Notes under the pieces: generated by a model
Told to the model about the DNA's origin: nothing
Databases searched by the model: none
What the model saw: the letters and a program-made list of their open reading frames with translations, nothing else
Shown: in pieces, positions 40,440-51,569 of the stretch
How positions within the stretch are numbered: the first letter of the stretch is position 1
Layout of the letters: every line of letters begins with the position of its first letter
Translations under genes and position numbers: made by a program
Assembly: GCF_026262505.1 (NCBI RefSeq)
Contig: NC_067208.1
Span: forward strand, 868,001 to 932,000
Origin: Trichomonas vaginalis G3
Lineage: Eukaryota > Parabasalia > Trichomonadida > Trichomonadidae
Length of the DNA: 64,000 nt
Reading direction: 5' to 3'

Positions 40440-41232
40440 TACGTTATTATCATTGTTTTAAATCATAGAATTTACCACAGAATTCTAATTTTTGTCATGA
40501 CATGACCCTCAATTGCATTGTTTAAGATTCATGCCAGTTTTTTATGAAATTTGGTGCAGGTGCACCATTATCAATTTTGCGGGCATTAAAATTATGCTTC
40601 TGCTTAAGAGGAAACAATCTATAGCAATATGTTTCCAATTTTAATGTAAGTTATGATTATGTAAGAAAATTTGTCGGATTATCATTTTTGTCAGACGACA
40701 ATGAAAATTTTTATTTTCGGGGTCATGCTAAAAAGATAAATTTATGAGATTGCATTGTAATGATACCTACTCGAATTGCAATGCATCTATTTGGAAATTT
40801 GGTGAAAATAAATTGAATAATTTGAGTTTATGATTTTGACTTCGAAATTCACAAAAAATGAAACAATTTGAAGTTAGAACTAGAATGATAACATGCATAA
40901 GAAGCTATTAAATAAAAATGTATATGTGTGGATTGCGCTTAAATTAATAGAAAGAGAGTTAAAGTTCAATAATTCAGATGCCAGTTGATGATAATGCCCA
41001 TAAAATTTGTACTTTCGTTTGGAGAAAATTTGACTGATTGTCATGCAATACTGACTCGATTCATTGTTAATTGAACGAGATACCCAGAATTCAAGGAGTT
41101 AACATATTATTTATTATGACAAAAACATGGAAATATTTATTATATAGAAATAAAAAGAAAGAAATAATATACATAACAAATATAAATATAAAAAAATAAA
41201 TTATAAAACAATAAAAATTAAAAATTAAAAAT

Positions 41233-42260
41233 CTATATTTTGCCTGAGAACATGTTTATAGCAAATGATTCCGTGGCTAGTTCTTTGTTTGGATACCGAA
41301 CAAAATATGTAGTGCGATTGCCTTTGCCTTTCAAATAAACTTCGCCTCGTTCTTCGATGATGAAATCCATGTCGCAAATAATCTCTTTAGTGTCTTGTGA
41401 GATCTGAACACGACCTGGAATGTCCGTGCTTTGAAGACGACTTGCGATGTTGATAGGATCACCAATGATGTCGAATGTTGGTTTGTCGGTACCTAAAACA
41501 CCACCAATGAGAGGACCACCGGTGTTGATACCAATACGGACTTCTAATGATGACTCAGGTTTTGTGTTGATGTCATCCATGATTCGTTGAACATCTAAAC
41601 AACATTTGACGGATTGAATAGCATGCATCTTATGGTCGTTGTTATCTGATGATTGGAATAAACCTGCGGCTGCCATGTAGACATCACCAATGAGTTTGAT
41701 CTTTGTGATTTGATCATACTTAGAAACAATTTTGTCAAATGTTGAGAAAACTAAACTAAGATTACTCATGATTTCCCCTGGAGTAAGTGATGATGAATAA
41801 ACTGAGAACTTGACAATGTCGATGAAGAAAATTGTAGCTTGAGGGATTGTGAATGAAATGTCTTTCTCACCTCGGTTTAAGCGAACAACAATGTCTTTTG
41901 GATGAATCTGGTAAAGAAGTTTTTCACTTCGTTGTTTCGCGTTTTCTGCAGCTGTTCGTTTCTTGATTTCTCCTGTTTCGTTTGTAAGAATAAAGACAAT
42001 AGAATTAAGTTCATTGGAATTATCATTGTCTTTCATACCAATCATTGTAACCGAGAATGGAACGGATTTACCAAGATCATTGATCAACTCAATATGGTCT
42101 TGCCAAACTAATGAACCTTGACCTGATGTCATCAATTTAAGTTGGGACTTGATTTGTTTTTGATCATTGATACAAACAAAGTTTGTGATCTGTTGACCAA
42201 GCATTTGATCTGGTTTCAATCCTAAATTGTCCGTAACACTTGGATTAATGATCTTATTGC
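41233..42260 (-). pseudogene. 5'-truncated adenylyl cyclase (class III) with PAS-like segment
   Basis: The open frame (ATG at 42219, open back to about 42260) has a PAS-like N-terminal part and a complete class III cyclase domain from about residue 115. FFIDIVKFS and LIGDVYM carry the two metal-binding Asp, KLIGD and FDIIGD the adenine-selecting Lys and Asp, and NIASR the transition-state residues. It would make cAMP. Trichomonad adenylyl cyclases are long proteins with many membrane spans before this region; all of that is missing. The frame begins at the point where the beta-helix gene ends, so this is a displaced 3' fragment. The catalytic core itself looks intact. Confidence 0.8.
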
Positions 42261-43235
42261 AGATGTATATCTTCGCTTACGATGTTTAATTGATTTTTTA
42301 ATCGCAATTAGATTTAAATCATGTTTTAAATCTTTCGAGAATGTGCAAAGAGAATGATTATTATCTGGATATTTTGAACTTACTTTCTCTGTTATCTCGG
42401 CACCCAATTTATCAGAATTTGAACTGTCAATATAACACCCTTTAACTTGAATTGAATTAAATGCACTGAAATACCTATTTTTGATATCATTATTATAAAA
42501 ACTACAATTAATAATATCGAGATAATAATAACTGAATATTAAAACCAAGAATTCATTTTTGATGAAATGACAAAAAAGAATTTGAAATTTAGGCATCTCA
42601 GATGATTCCGAATATGTTTCAGATAATTGCGAATGAAAAGCTCCATAATTTGATGTATTGTTTGAAAATGTTGAATGTGTTACATTTGAGTTAGAACTAG
42701 ACTCAACTTTGTAGATACTATCTTGAGACATTTCTGAATTTGAAATATTGATTGATTTCATATTGATTTCTCCAAAGTGCAAATGAATATTGCCATTTCC
42801 TTTACAACTTGAAGTAATTGTTGAATCAATGAGATAGTTCTTAAATGGAGATTCATAATAAAATGAAATATAACAATAAGCGCCATCGTCGCCTGATTTT
42901 GAGCCAAAACTGCAGATTCGGTCTTGAACACAATCACCATAAGAAAAATATATGTATAAAGAGCCACCAGATTCCCTTATGTGTCCACATTTGTCAAATG
43001 AGCTTGTATCAATGAGGAATTTGATATCGTTCTCTGCTTGGTCTGTGATACGAATAGCACTAGTCTCATTAAGAAAAATAAAGTGACAAAGAGAAACATA
43101 ATAGTTTTTAACTGGAACAGGAGTGAGAGTTTCGTTTTTATTTCTATATTGAGTGTATTCAACTGAAGGACTGAAGAAATCTTCCCACTCTTTGTGAAAA
43201 AATAAGGACGGGGCAATTAATATACTATCAAACAT
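42222..43235 (-). CDS. Beta-helix-like surface protein, C-terminally cut, 337 aa
   Basis: The protein is rich in Ser, Asn, Tyr and Cys with repeated short NxSxxxSxSxN and CxFxxN patterns, as in right-handed parallel beta-helix repeats of trichomonad surface proteins. There is no clear signal peptide. The last 20 or so residues are basic and unlike the rest, and end where the adenylyl cyclase fragment begins in another frame. The gene therefore seems to have lost its own 3' end, including any membrane anchor, by a rearrangement near 42260. The start is the first ATG. Family placement is by composition only. Confidence 0.5.
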   Translation of the reverse strand: MFDSILIAPSLFFHKEWEDFFSPSVEYTQYRNKNETLTPVPVKNYYVSLCHFIFLNETSAIRITDQAENDIKFLIDTSSFDKCGHIRESGGSLYIYFSYGDCVQDRICSFGSKSGDDGAYCYISFYYESPFKNYLIDSTITSSCKGNGNIHLHFGEINMKSINISNSEMSQDSIYKVESSSNSNVTHSTFSNNTSNYGAFHSQLSETYSESSEMPKFQILFCHFIKNEFLVLIFSYYYLDIINCSFYNNDIKNRYFSAFNSIQVKGCYIDSSNSDKLGAEITEKVSSKYPDNNHSLCTFSKDLKHDLNLIAIKKSIKHRKRRYTSAIRSLIQVLRTI

Positions 43236-43913
43236 TTAAAAAAACAAGTAAAAAACGGCACAAACCCAAAATGGATTAAAAAACCGATAAAAAAATCCTC
43301 ATAAAACAAATATTCTTCGAATTCTTTTCTTGTGAAAATTTTGATCTATGCTGTCTACTCGGTGAGTTTAACTTACCTAAAAAACTATGAAGTCATTCAA
43401 TTTGGTTTTCAAAATATTCAGAGAGATTTTTATCGATTATTTTAATAATCGTATTTGATATCATCTACCAATAATTTTTCCAATGATCGATAAATTCAAT
43501 TTTTCACAAAACATGATCGAATTAATATTTATTTATGCCATCATTGATATATCACTGTCAATATATGTTTGGAAACACTATCCATTGGATTTCATCAATT
43601 TGAAATTAAATCCCTTTGATTTTTTAAAATTATCAAATTATCTCAAACATTAGAAATCAATGAATTTTAATTTAGGAGCCAAATATTAGTTGCGGAGTTT
43701 TAATTGTAGTGTCTTACTCTCACTCTTTCTTCCTTCGATCAAAAATAAAATTTTCCGAATTGAATTCATCGTTGAAGTTAGAGAAGCAACATAAAATAGT
43801 CAATATGGCTGTAAGTCAGGTTGTAAATTCCCTACTAAATTCAAATTGAGCTTTGGTTATCACTAAATGATTCTGTGTATAATGGATGCTGCATTAACAA
43901 TTAAATGACCTTA

Positions 43914-43977
43914 TGTTGCATGCTAAGTAGTGTCAATGATAGAAATTGAGAGCCTATTAATCGTCGAGGAAGTACGA
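43914..43977. repeat. Single transposon end of the TGTTGCATGCTAAG family
   Basis: TGTTGCATGCTAAG, then TCGTCGAGGAAGTACG, oriented like the left end at 37880. No partner end is seen before 45700, so this is a solo or truncated end. 43236-43913 is AT-rich with no gene seen. Confidence 0.6.
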
Positions 43978-44262
43978 TTATTTTTTGGGCGAAAAAGTAT
44001 CTTAAAATATGATTATTAATATGTTTTTAAAATAAAAAATTTGAAAGTTAATTTGAGATTCTCATATAATTTTTTGAATGAAAAAAATAAATATAGTCTA
44101 TATGAGTTTTTGAATAATCACACTTGAGATATATCTAAAAAATAATTAAAAATAGAGTTTGAGAAGACTTTTCAAGGTGTAATGAAAAGTGTGATATAGA
44201 AAATAATTATAGATATTTTTTTTATATATTGTGCTAAGCATTATATTAAATTTTTAGGAAAA

Positions 44263-45148
44263 ACACTTTTCATAAGTATTCAATATTTGAAAATACGCTC
44301 CAAAAAAGAAAGATTCTTTTATATTCGCTTATATAAAAGGAGACTCTCTATCAGATGCGAATGCATGAATTCAGCACCTCCGATAGAGAGTTTCCTCTTA
44401 TATAAGCGGATCTTTTTCATGAGTTATTGTTAATATAAAAACATAAAAAGCTACCAATATGAGAAATTAAACCCTGCGAGGTGCCAGTTCTAGAACTGGC
44501 ACCTCGCAGGGTTGAATTTCTCTTGACAAAATACAATAATCAAATGCTCCAAAGTTTTCAAATTTTTATTAGGAATAGGAGCCTACAAAGCACTGATTAT
44601 ATATCAGTGCCTGGTAGGCTCCTATTCCTTCTCTAAATGGGAGAAACTTTGTTTGAATAAGATAACATGCGAACAAAGTTTCTCCCATTTAGAGTGGGAT
44701 TTGGAGGGTGGGAGGTACATAGATAGACTATGTATCTCTCACCCTCCAATTCCCTCGGGAAAGTTCGAAAACTTTGGTGCAATCAGCAACGATTGCACCG
44801 AAGTTTTTGCGTTTAATTGAAGGAATTGCTCTTTATGATATATACAGTTACAATGCATATATCATAAGGAGCAATTCCTTCCAGATATCTGGCAAACTTG
44901 CTCGCAATGGTTCACAATTGCGAACAAGTTTTGTCATTTCTCATATTGGTAGCTTTTTATGTTTTTATATTAACAATAACTCATGAAAAAGATCCGCTTA
45001 TATAAGAGGAAACTCTCTATCGGAGGTGCTGAATTCATGCATTCGCATCTGATAGAGAGTCTCCTTTTATATAAGCGAATATAAAAGAATCTATTCTTTT
45101 TTGGAGCGTATTTTCAAATATTGAATACTTATGAAAAGTGTTTTTTTC
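44263..45148. repeat. Hairpin array 3 inside a 205-bp inverted repeat
   Basis: Arms at about 44263-44467 and 44935-45148 are near-perfect inverted copies, each containing its own hairpin (GGAGACTCTCTATC and partner). Between them lie about seven hairpins of the same two classes as arrays 1 and 2, including GGGAGAAACTTTGTTTGAA and AAGGAATTGCTCTTTATGATA stems. The whole 0.9 kb could fold as one large branched cruciform. 45149-45719 is AT-rich with no gene seen. Confidence 0.9.
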
Positions 45149-45719
45149 TAAAAATCTCAGAATATATTTACAATAGTAAAATAAATAAGATATTTAAATT
45201 TATTTTTAGTTAACTAAATTTTCCTTTTCTTGACGGCTTTGAAATTGAAACTGAATTTGTTTATGTATAATACAAGTCCACACCAAATATTGAAATAATA
45301 AGGATCAATTAAACAAAAAAAGATTCCTATGCATCATAATTCTGTACCAAATCTTTTCATGATTGATCTTCAAAGGAGAAATGATAGTTCTTGAAAACTT
45401 AGAAGTGTTTCTATAGTGCAGTAAAACACAGAAAATAAAGTTAATATTAATTTCAAAATAAAAATTTATTGAGACTTTCAAGATATAATTTAAATCTCAT
45501 CAACTTAGTATGAGTTAGTTTCGACTAATAGCTTATTTGCAAGTATTAATTTTTCTAACTAAAATTTTTTCTGGTAATTGAAATATGCTGATAAGATAAA
45601 AGAACACTAAAAGGAAAAATCAATTTCTAATCCTACGGTAAATATGTAATAAAATAAAATTGTTTATTCAAGATAAACATGACTGGGAAGGGAGGGACAT
45701 ACATCATGTGTGAGTCAGT

Positions 45720-45791
45720 TTACTTGGACCTCATCATCCTCCTCTTCCTTTTCAGTCTCCGCATGCGCTTCTTAAGCCACTTGCCTCTCAT
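45720..45791 (-). CDS. Ribosomal protein eL41, 23 aa
   Basis: The frame reads MRGKWLKKRMRRLKRKRRMM and ends RSK. This is the unmistakable eL41 pattern: an Arg/Lys-only helix with one Trp at position 5, usual length about 25 aa. eL41 bridges the two ribosomal subunits. The local base composition is higher in G+C than the flanks, and the TAA stop continues into A, giving the TAAA seen at many trichomonad 3' ends. No clear initiator is visible in the 60 bases upstream, though TCAAAT lies about 34 bases before the ATG. The gene is isolated among repeats. Confidence 0.9.
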   Translation of the reverse strand: MRGKWLKKRMRRLKRKRRMMRSK

Positions 45792-46513
45792 TTAAATCAA
45801 ACAAACTTTATCAAAAATTTGAATATATCTTATCGTTAACTTAAAATCTAATAAAATCTATTTACTTTGATTTGTAAAATTATAAACATTTTGTATTTGA
45901 CAGTTTTGACAAGTAATTTTATATCTTTATGAAAATTTAATTTAAAAATGCAAATTTATGTTGACTGATGAATGTACTAATATATTTACGGGAAAAATTT
46001 TTCTACGAAATTTCACTCGAAAATAAAATAAAATTTTACAAAAAACATTTGGTTGAATAACGAATAGAAGTGAAAACGAAATTTCGGTTTATGATATGGC
46101 AAAAAAGAATTTTCAACCATTCAATGGTTTACAATTCAACTTTATTTTACTAATTTGTTTTTATCTTTGTTGAATGCAGCAATTTAAGAAAATCGACAAA
46201 AGCGAGTAAACGGAAGTGGGTGGACAATTCGATTGAAATTCTACGCAAGTAAATCGAAGAGAAATATGTTATTTGAGAATGTTATGTGTCATCAAAGCTA
46301 ATCTTATAAGGTTGAGAATAATTTCGAAAAAAATCAAATGAATTTTAAAAGAATATCGAGCGCATTCAAATCTTGAACGCTAAGCTATTAGCAAATTAAA
46401 CCCTTAAAGTATAATTTGTATGTATATAATTGATACAAAAACTGTAATGAAGATTTATTAAATATAGGAATCCTATTACTATTTGTTTTTGGTTCGCTAT
46501 TAAATACTATCAT

Positions 46514-46942
46514 TTATCTTCTTGGTAGAGGTGGTGGGGGAGGTGGTGGAGGTGGTGGAGGAGCTGCACCAGATTTCGATGGCGGTGGAGGAGCGCCTCC
46601 AGAACTAGATTGCGGCGGCGCTGCATCCTTAGAAATATTAGCTAATATGAAATCATGAAATTCTCTAGCTTTTGTAGTACCAAATGAAGATTTAGATGGA
46701 TATTCGTGTTTTTCTTTTCTGAATGGTGGCGGCTTCAAATTATTTGTAGGGAAATCATATCTATATGTTGGTTCGGGTGGAGGCGGAGGCGATCTAATTG
46801 CATGCGCACTATGTCCTGTATGACTTACTGTTTCCTCAGCCGCTGTGTCTTCAGCTGATGGAGGCGGTGCTGGCTTCCTAATTCCTTGATTACCAAAGGT
46901 TGCCATAAGCAATCTCTGTCTATCTGCAAAGCTGGTAGCCAT
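46514..46942 (-). CDS. Proline-rich protein, 142 aa
   Basis: The first 20 residues form a small folded or helical segment (MATSFADRQRLL). The rest is dominated by polyproline runs: PPPPP near 52, PPPP near 118 and a C-terminal run of about twelve Pro. Polyproline of this type binds profilin, SH3 or EVH1 domains, so a role in actin regulation is plausible but not shown. There is no WH2 or formin domain. The TAA stop runs into A. 45792-46513 and 46943-48139 show no other credible gene. Confidence 0.65.
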   Translation of the reverse strand: MATSFADRQRLLMATFGNQGIRKPAPPPSAEDTAAEETVSHTGHSAHAIRSPPPPPEPTYRYDFPTNNLKPPPFRKEKHEYPSKSSFGTTKAREFHDFILANISKDAAPPQSSSGGAPPPPSKSGAAPPPPPPPPPPPLPRR

Positions 46943-48139
46943 AACTTATATTAATCCTTTTTGATTTACAAATTTTTTCTCATAAAAAATTTCAAGTGAA
47001 CTCATCACACTACGTTTGATTTTTTATATCATTTTTTTAAACGAATATAAGGGTAAACAATGAACTACATAAGTTTATAAGAAAAGGACATTTAGGAAAT
47101 GCTTTTTTCGCCCTGAAATTTTTTTGTGGACAAATACCATGTGCTAAAAAAATCCTTTTAGAAATGTGTTCTATACACTACATACGATATTACAATTAAT
47201 ACCGATTCATCAAGGATTTTACAAAATTGAATAAATTAACTCTTCTGGTATCTGGTTGAATTATTCATTTCAACTATCTCTGATTTGGTATGGCATTAAA
47301 AGTTTGCTTTGATGTTTACATAATTCATTATTTGCCTCAAACTTATATTGAAATCTAACAAAAATATATGATAGTAATAGGTCGTATTCAAGAATTAGGT
47401 CATATTTCAGTAATACATTTTAGTGATTATGAAACTTTTATATCATAGAGAGAAATGGTCAAGAAATTTGAACGTTGATTTTATCTTGATGATATATATG
47501 CATGCATGCGTCTAAATGAATTTCTTGGTTGTAATTCATATAAATTCTGTATAGTCACTTTAAGGATATGCAGTAACGGATTCTGATTATTTATTTGCTT
47601 TTTCTTCTCTTTCGTTATATCATAATTTTTGATTCTCCTATGTGTGTTTGTTCTGATTTAGAGTAATTTAGAAGATAATTTAGATACCGGTCTAATAATG
47701 TTTCCGTTCGCTTTCAGAATTTACTACGAAAATATTGGGATATACGGAAAAATTAATATTTTAATAAAACTTGTTCCGATGAGGCCAGTATTCCTTATTT
47801 TTGTGGCCATACATTGCTTAAGAATATTAATCTTTCGTTTTAATTTGAATTAAACCTGAATAATGAATTTTTTTTTGATATGATTATCGAAATTATTGCA
47901 TGTAAAGATGTATTTCATTTTTTATATAAAATAAAGGATAATACATGATTTATCATTTTTCAAAAATCTTTACAAAAACTTATTTTTGAGTTTGAATTCT
48001 TAATTTTGAATTTGATTTTTAACTTTTTGATATTTTTTTAAATTCTTGTGTTTTTAAAAATGCTTCTCCTTTCATTATAGAACGAATAAATCATAATAAT
48101 CCAAATAAAACTTTCTTGACGATCAATTTATTTTTTATA

Positions 48140-48889
48140 ATGCAATCTTTATATGATTTTTCGAGCAGGTCATGGAATTATTTGCTAATGCAAACACACC
48201 ATGCAAAAGAGAAGGTAGGATGGGTTGATCAAAAGCTCGATCCGAAGGTTGAAGACGCAAAAATGAAATTAAAACAAATCGAATCTATAATGTATCGATA
48301 TCAAAACAACATATTTAAAATCATAGAATCCATACCTAAACTAAATACCACATGCAGAGAATTTTCACGCTTTTTTGTGCAATGCGACATGAAATTTGGA
48401 GGAAAATCTAAAACGTTGACTAACACACTCGACTTATTTTTCGAATCTGCAGAAGAAATTTGTGATCAATCGTTAATTAAACATTACGATGAAAACTTAA
48501 AATCAACCTTTAAAGAAATACAAGAAACTATTGATAAACTTAAAGAAATTAAAGCTGAGAGACATAATATTAGACTACTTAAATGTGCATATGAATCAAG
48601 ACTTGAATCTTTAACTCATAGTGGTGATCCTGAGTCTGTTGCTACCACCAGAATTGCTGTTGATGAAAAGACTATAGAGTTTAATCTGATATCAGAGAAA
48701 TTCGTTCGATATGTTAATAATTTATGGAATATTCGAGTAGAATTAATAGAACGCCCAATGCAAGAACTTGTAGCTCTCGTATTTGAGATCATTAAAGGCA
48801 TATATTTGCCAAGTAAGATACTTCAAACTCATGTTTCGAAAGAAGAATTGATGAAAGAATATTTACCAAGTGTTCAACAAAATAATTAG
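48140..48889 (+). CDS. BAR-domain-like protein, 249 aa
   Basis: Almost the whole chain is alpha-helical and charged, with a pattern typical of BAR domains. There is an amphipathic start, a first long helix from about residue 30 (LDPKVEDAKMKLKQIESI), a Lys/Glu-rich second helix around 130-165 (KEIKAERHNIRLLKCAYESRL), and a third around 180-230. BAR dimers bend membranes in endocytosis. I start at the ATG at 48140, because the frame upstream to 48116 lacks an ATG. The stop is TAG. The family call rests on helix pattern, not on a fixed motif. Confidence 0.6.
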   Translation: MQSLYDFSSRSWNYLLMQTHHAKEKVGWVDQKLDPKVEDAKMKLKQIESIMYRYQNNIFKIIESIPKLNTTCREFSRFFVQCDMKFGGKSKTLTNTLDLFFESAEEICDQSLIKHYDENLKSTFKEIQETIDKLKEIKAERHNIRLLKCAYESRLESLTHSGDPESVATTRIAVDEKTIEFNLISEKFVRYVNNLWNIRVELIERPMQELVALVFEIIKGIYLPSKILQTHVSKEELMKEYLPSVQQNN

Positions 48890-49133
48890 TATATATCGAC
48901 TTATTATCTCACAAACTATCAATTTTACAGTCAATTTCTAACATATTTTAACCTTTTACAGAAAATTTTCAATTGAAATTTGAAAATTATGGAGATTGTT
49001 TTGATAAGTATGCTCACTGACTAATGAAGGCTGTTTTCTTTATGTGGATCCTTTTGTATTTTTAAATTTTTTAAATAAAATCATGTAATATTTTATGTTT
49101 ATTTAACTTTCACATATATAAAAAAGGTCATAT

Positions 49134-51569
49134 TTATAATGCAAGTTCTCCTTCATGGCTTTGATTTGTCTGTGACATTAATTCTTCAGTTCTGTCATCT
49201 TCTTCGAGATTTGCTCTACGGCGTCTTGCCTTTACGCAATCTATTACTTTGTAAACAGTGAATCCGATTACGCAAGCTACAACGGCTGCAATGAAAAGTC
49301 CGATATAACTCCACTTTCCAATCAGATTCTCAATGATATCCCTTGGCTTAAGGAGCTCAACTTCGCTGATAACTCCTGGTGGTGTTATACACTCAGCGGC
49401 CAAAGGAACATTGAATGCCTTTACACTTGTCACGTTTCTAGAAATGACGATAGGTTGAATGAGGGTTGAACAACCGTCACTGTTTTCTTTGAACTGAGGG
49501 GCCACGTAGAGGACAGCGTGTGGGATATCCTGGTCTAAAGTGAATTCTATGCTGTGGAAGTCCTTCAGAAGGATAGGTGTCGTATAAACATTAACTTTCT
49601 TATCAAGATCCCAAACACCAACAATAGCTGTCTGCCCATTAGGATCACTGGTCAAATGCTTAACATGCATCGTGAAATCTACTGGCATTTGAACCTCATT
49701 TAAGTCATTAATCAAAAATGGTTCGTAAGGAGTTGGTCTAACGATGTAAGAGTCAGCTTTTCGCTCGTACTGTTCATTAATCGTGATGTCTGATGTACCT
49801 TGGACCTTGTCAAACTTGGATTCAACCTTCATCGTGGCTTTATTGAGTCCAATGTAGCAAGGAATCTCGATCTTGCTCTGCTGAGGGTAGTTGTATACGT
49901 CATTTGCAATTTGGAACATTCTGTTGTTCAAATCTTGAAGATATACGTTAAATGAAGTGTTCTTTTCTGAGGAAATGCTGAATTCGTATTGAACACCGCA
50001 TGACAAACTCTTGTCTAAGTTGATTTGAGCCTTATTTTCGTATTTTGTGTCAAATGGATCCGATAAAATCTTTTGATTTTCAACTTTTTGTGACTTTTCG
50101 TGGCCGTAGATTGTCAGAGAGATGCCAGTAACTGTTGACTGGTTACCATATGCATCACGGCTAACGATAATTGTCCATTTGTCATCTTTTGCAGTTTTTT
50201 CACCGAAAAAGTTACGAATTACATATGTATTTGTGCCCTGCGAGTTCTCAGAGTTCGAAGGCAATACTACATGTGCTGTTGTATTCGATGGAGAAACGAC
50301 ATCGAGTCTGAGATTTCCAATATTCGGGTAATCGAACTGCAAAACAGCGTATTCGATCGAATTAATCTCTTCACCAGTATACTTCGATTCAGATGACCTA
50401 TAGCCACCTCTTGTTGTATAAAGTCCAAAATCAGAAAATGTCACTTTTCCGGATTTTTGAATTGGTAAATTTTCGAAAGTTTTTGCCTTTTCTACAGCCT
50501 TTTCAGCGTTGATTCTTCCAAAGCCGAAAACATCTGAGTAGTAGATACCAGCGCCGTTCTTTGTCCATGATTCATGGTTAGGATCGTTGATATCTGAAGT
50601 TGTTGCCAAAATATTTTGAACTTCACGATAAGTAAGGGCCGGATTAGCTTGCTTCATCAATGTTACAACACCTGATACTACTGCCGCACCTACACCTACA
50701 GGAGATAAACCAGCTACAGACATTGGATCGGAATATTCTCCAGAAACAGAATCTGTCTTGATTGTTACTGGCTTAGGAAGGCTGTTGTTAATTCCTTGGG
50801 TGTAGAATTGGCCGCCCGCTGGTGCATTTACGACAATACAAGTTCCTCTGTTCGACCAATAGGATCTGGCGCCTTCTATTGTTGTATCTGCAACAGAGAT
50901 GACATGTGGATCACGAACATCTGGGTAAAAGTTAGCGTCACCACCACTAATTGCATCATCACCTACCGGAGCAATAAATATTGTATTTTTACCTTCTTTT
51001 TCGAAAGCTTTTGTAAGATTTTCGTTGTTTGGTTTCGGTGAACACATTGAAAATTGTGTATCATGGAAATCTGAACAAGTATGAGGTACATAAATAAGAG
51101 ATACAGCGCTATTATCAATGGCATATTCAATACCACGTGCTATACGATTGTAATCTTCTTGATATGTTTGCTTAACACAATAGAATTTTGCTTTTGGAGC
51201 AATTCCTGAAATTGCAACATCATTATGAGAAGCAATAGCAATAGCAAGATATCCGGAAGACAATTCCTTGTTTGGATCTTGATCGTATGCTTCAACATTA
51301 GTGTTATCTAAGTCAACATTGTAATTATATTGTTGTAAATTTCTTCCTTCGAACTCTTTATGTGCCAAATAGCATCCTTTACCAATTATACTGTATGTAA
51401 CATTTTCACCAAATACGTTTTTATCCCAAACTTCGCGTATTTTGATTTGATCGTATCCTTTTGTAGCAAAAGAATAGTCATTATCTTGAATTATATACTG
51501 CTTATTGAATAGTGGATCTTGAGGAGTGTACTCATATCCACAAATTCGAGGAATTAAACAAAAAAGCAT
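49134..51569 (-). CDS. Kexin-like subtilisin homologue lacking catalytic residues, type I membrane protein, 811 aa
   Basis: The domain order is that of a proprotein convertase. A short hydrophobic N-terminus is followed directly by DPLFNKQ (the start of the mature kexin catalytic domain, so the propeptide is missing). An S8-like domain runs to about residue 355, then a P domain (about 370-490), a beta-rich region, one membrane span (about 752-774) and a basic cytosolic tail. By alignment with furin/kexin landmarks the catalytic Asp is Gly63, the His is Glu102 and the Ser is Gly292. The oxyanion Asn-Gly-Gly reads Gly-Asp-Asp. The fold is otherwise kept over 811 codons, so this is a pseudo-protease rather than decay. 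No initiator was found upstream. Confidence 0.85.
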   Translation of the reverse strand: MLFCLIPRICGYEYTPQDPLFNKQYIIQDNDYSFATKGYDQIKIREVWDKNVFGENVTYSIIGKGCYLAHKEFEGRNLQQYNYNVDLDNTNVEAYDQDPNKELSSGYLAIAIASHNDVAISGIAPKAKFYCVKQTYQEDYNRIARGIEYAIDNSAVSLIYVPHTCSDFHDTQFSMCSPKPNNENLTKAFEKEGKNTIFIAPVGDDAISGGDANFYPDVRDPHVISVADTTIEGARSYWSNRGTCIVVNAPAGGQFYTQGINNSLPKPVTIKTDSVSGEYSDPMSVAGLSPVGVGAAVVSGVVTLMKQANPALTYREVQNILATTSDINDPNHESWTKNGAGIYYSDVFGFGRINAEKAVEKAKTFENLPIQKSGKVTFSDFGLYTTRGGYRSSESKYTGEEINSIEYAVLQFDYPNIGNLRLDVVSPSNTTAHVVLPSNSENSQGTNTYVIRNFFGEKTAKDDKWTIIVSRDAYGNQSTVTGISLTIYGHEKSQKVENQKILSDPFDTKYENKAQINLDKSLSCGVQYEFSISSEKNTSFNVYLQDLNNRMFQIANDVYNYPQQSKIEIPCYIGLNKATMKVESKFDKVQGTSDITINEQYERKADSYIVRPTPYEPFLINDLNEVQMPVDFTMHVKHLTSDPNGQTAIVGVWDLDKKVNVYTTPILLKDFHSIEFTLDQDIPHAVLYVAPQFKENSDGCSTLIQPIVISRNVTSVKAFNVPLAAECITPPGVISEVELLKPRDIIENLIGKWSYIGLFIAAVVACVIGFTVYKVIDCVKARRRRANLEEDDRTEELMSQTNQSHEGELAL

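Noticed and set aside
46160-46255. About 32-codon basic plus-strand frame near 46160-46250
   Set aside because: It has no ATG, no recognisable ribosomal protein pattern and no splice signals of the trichomonad type.
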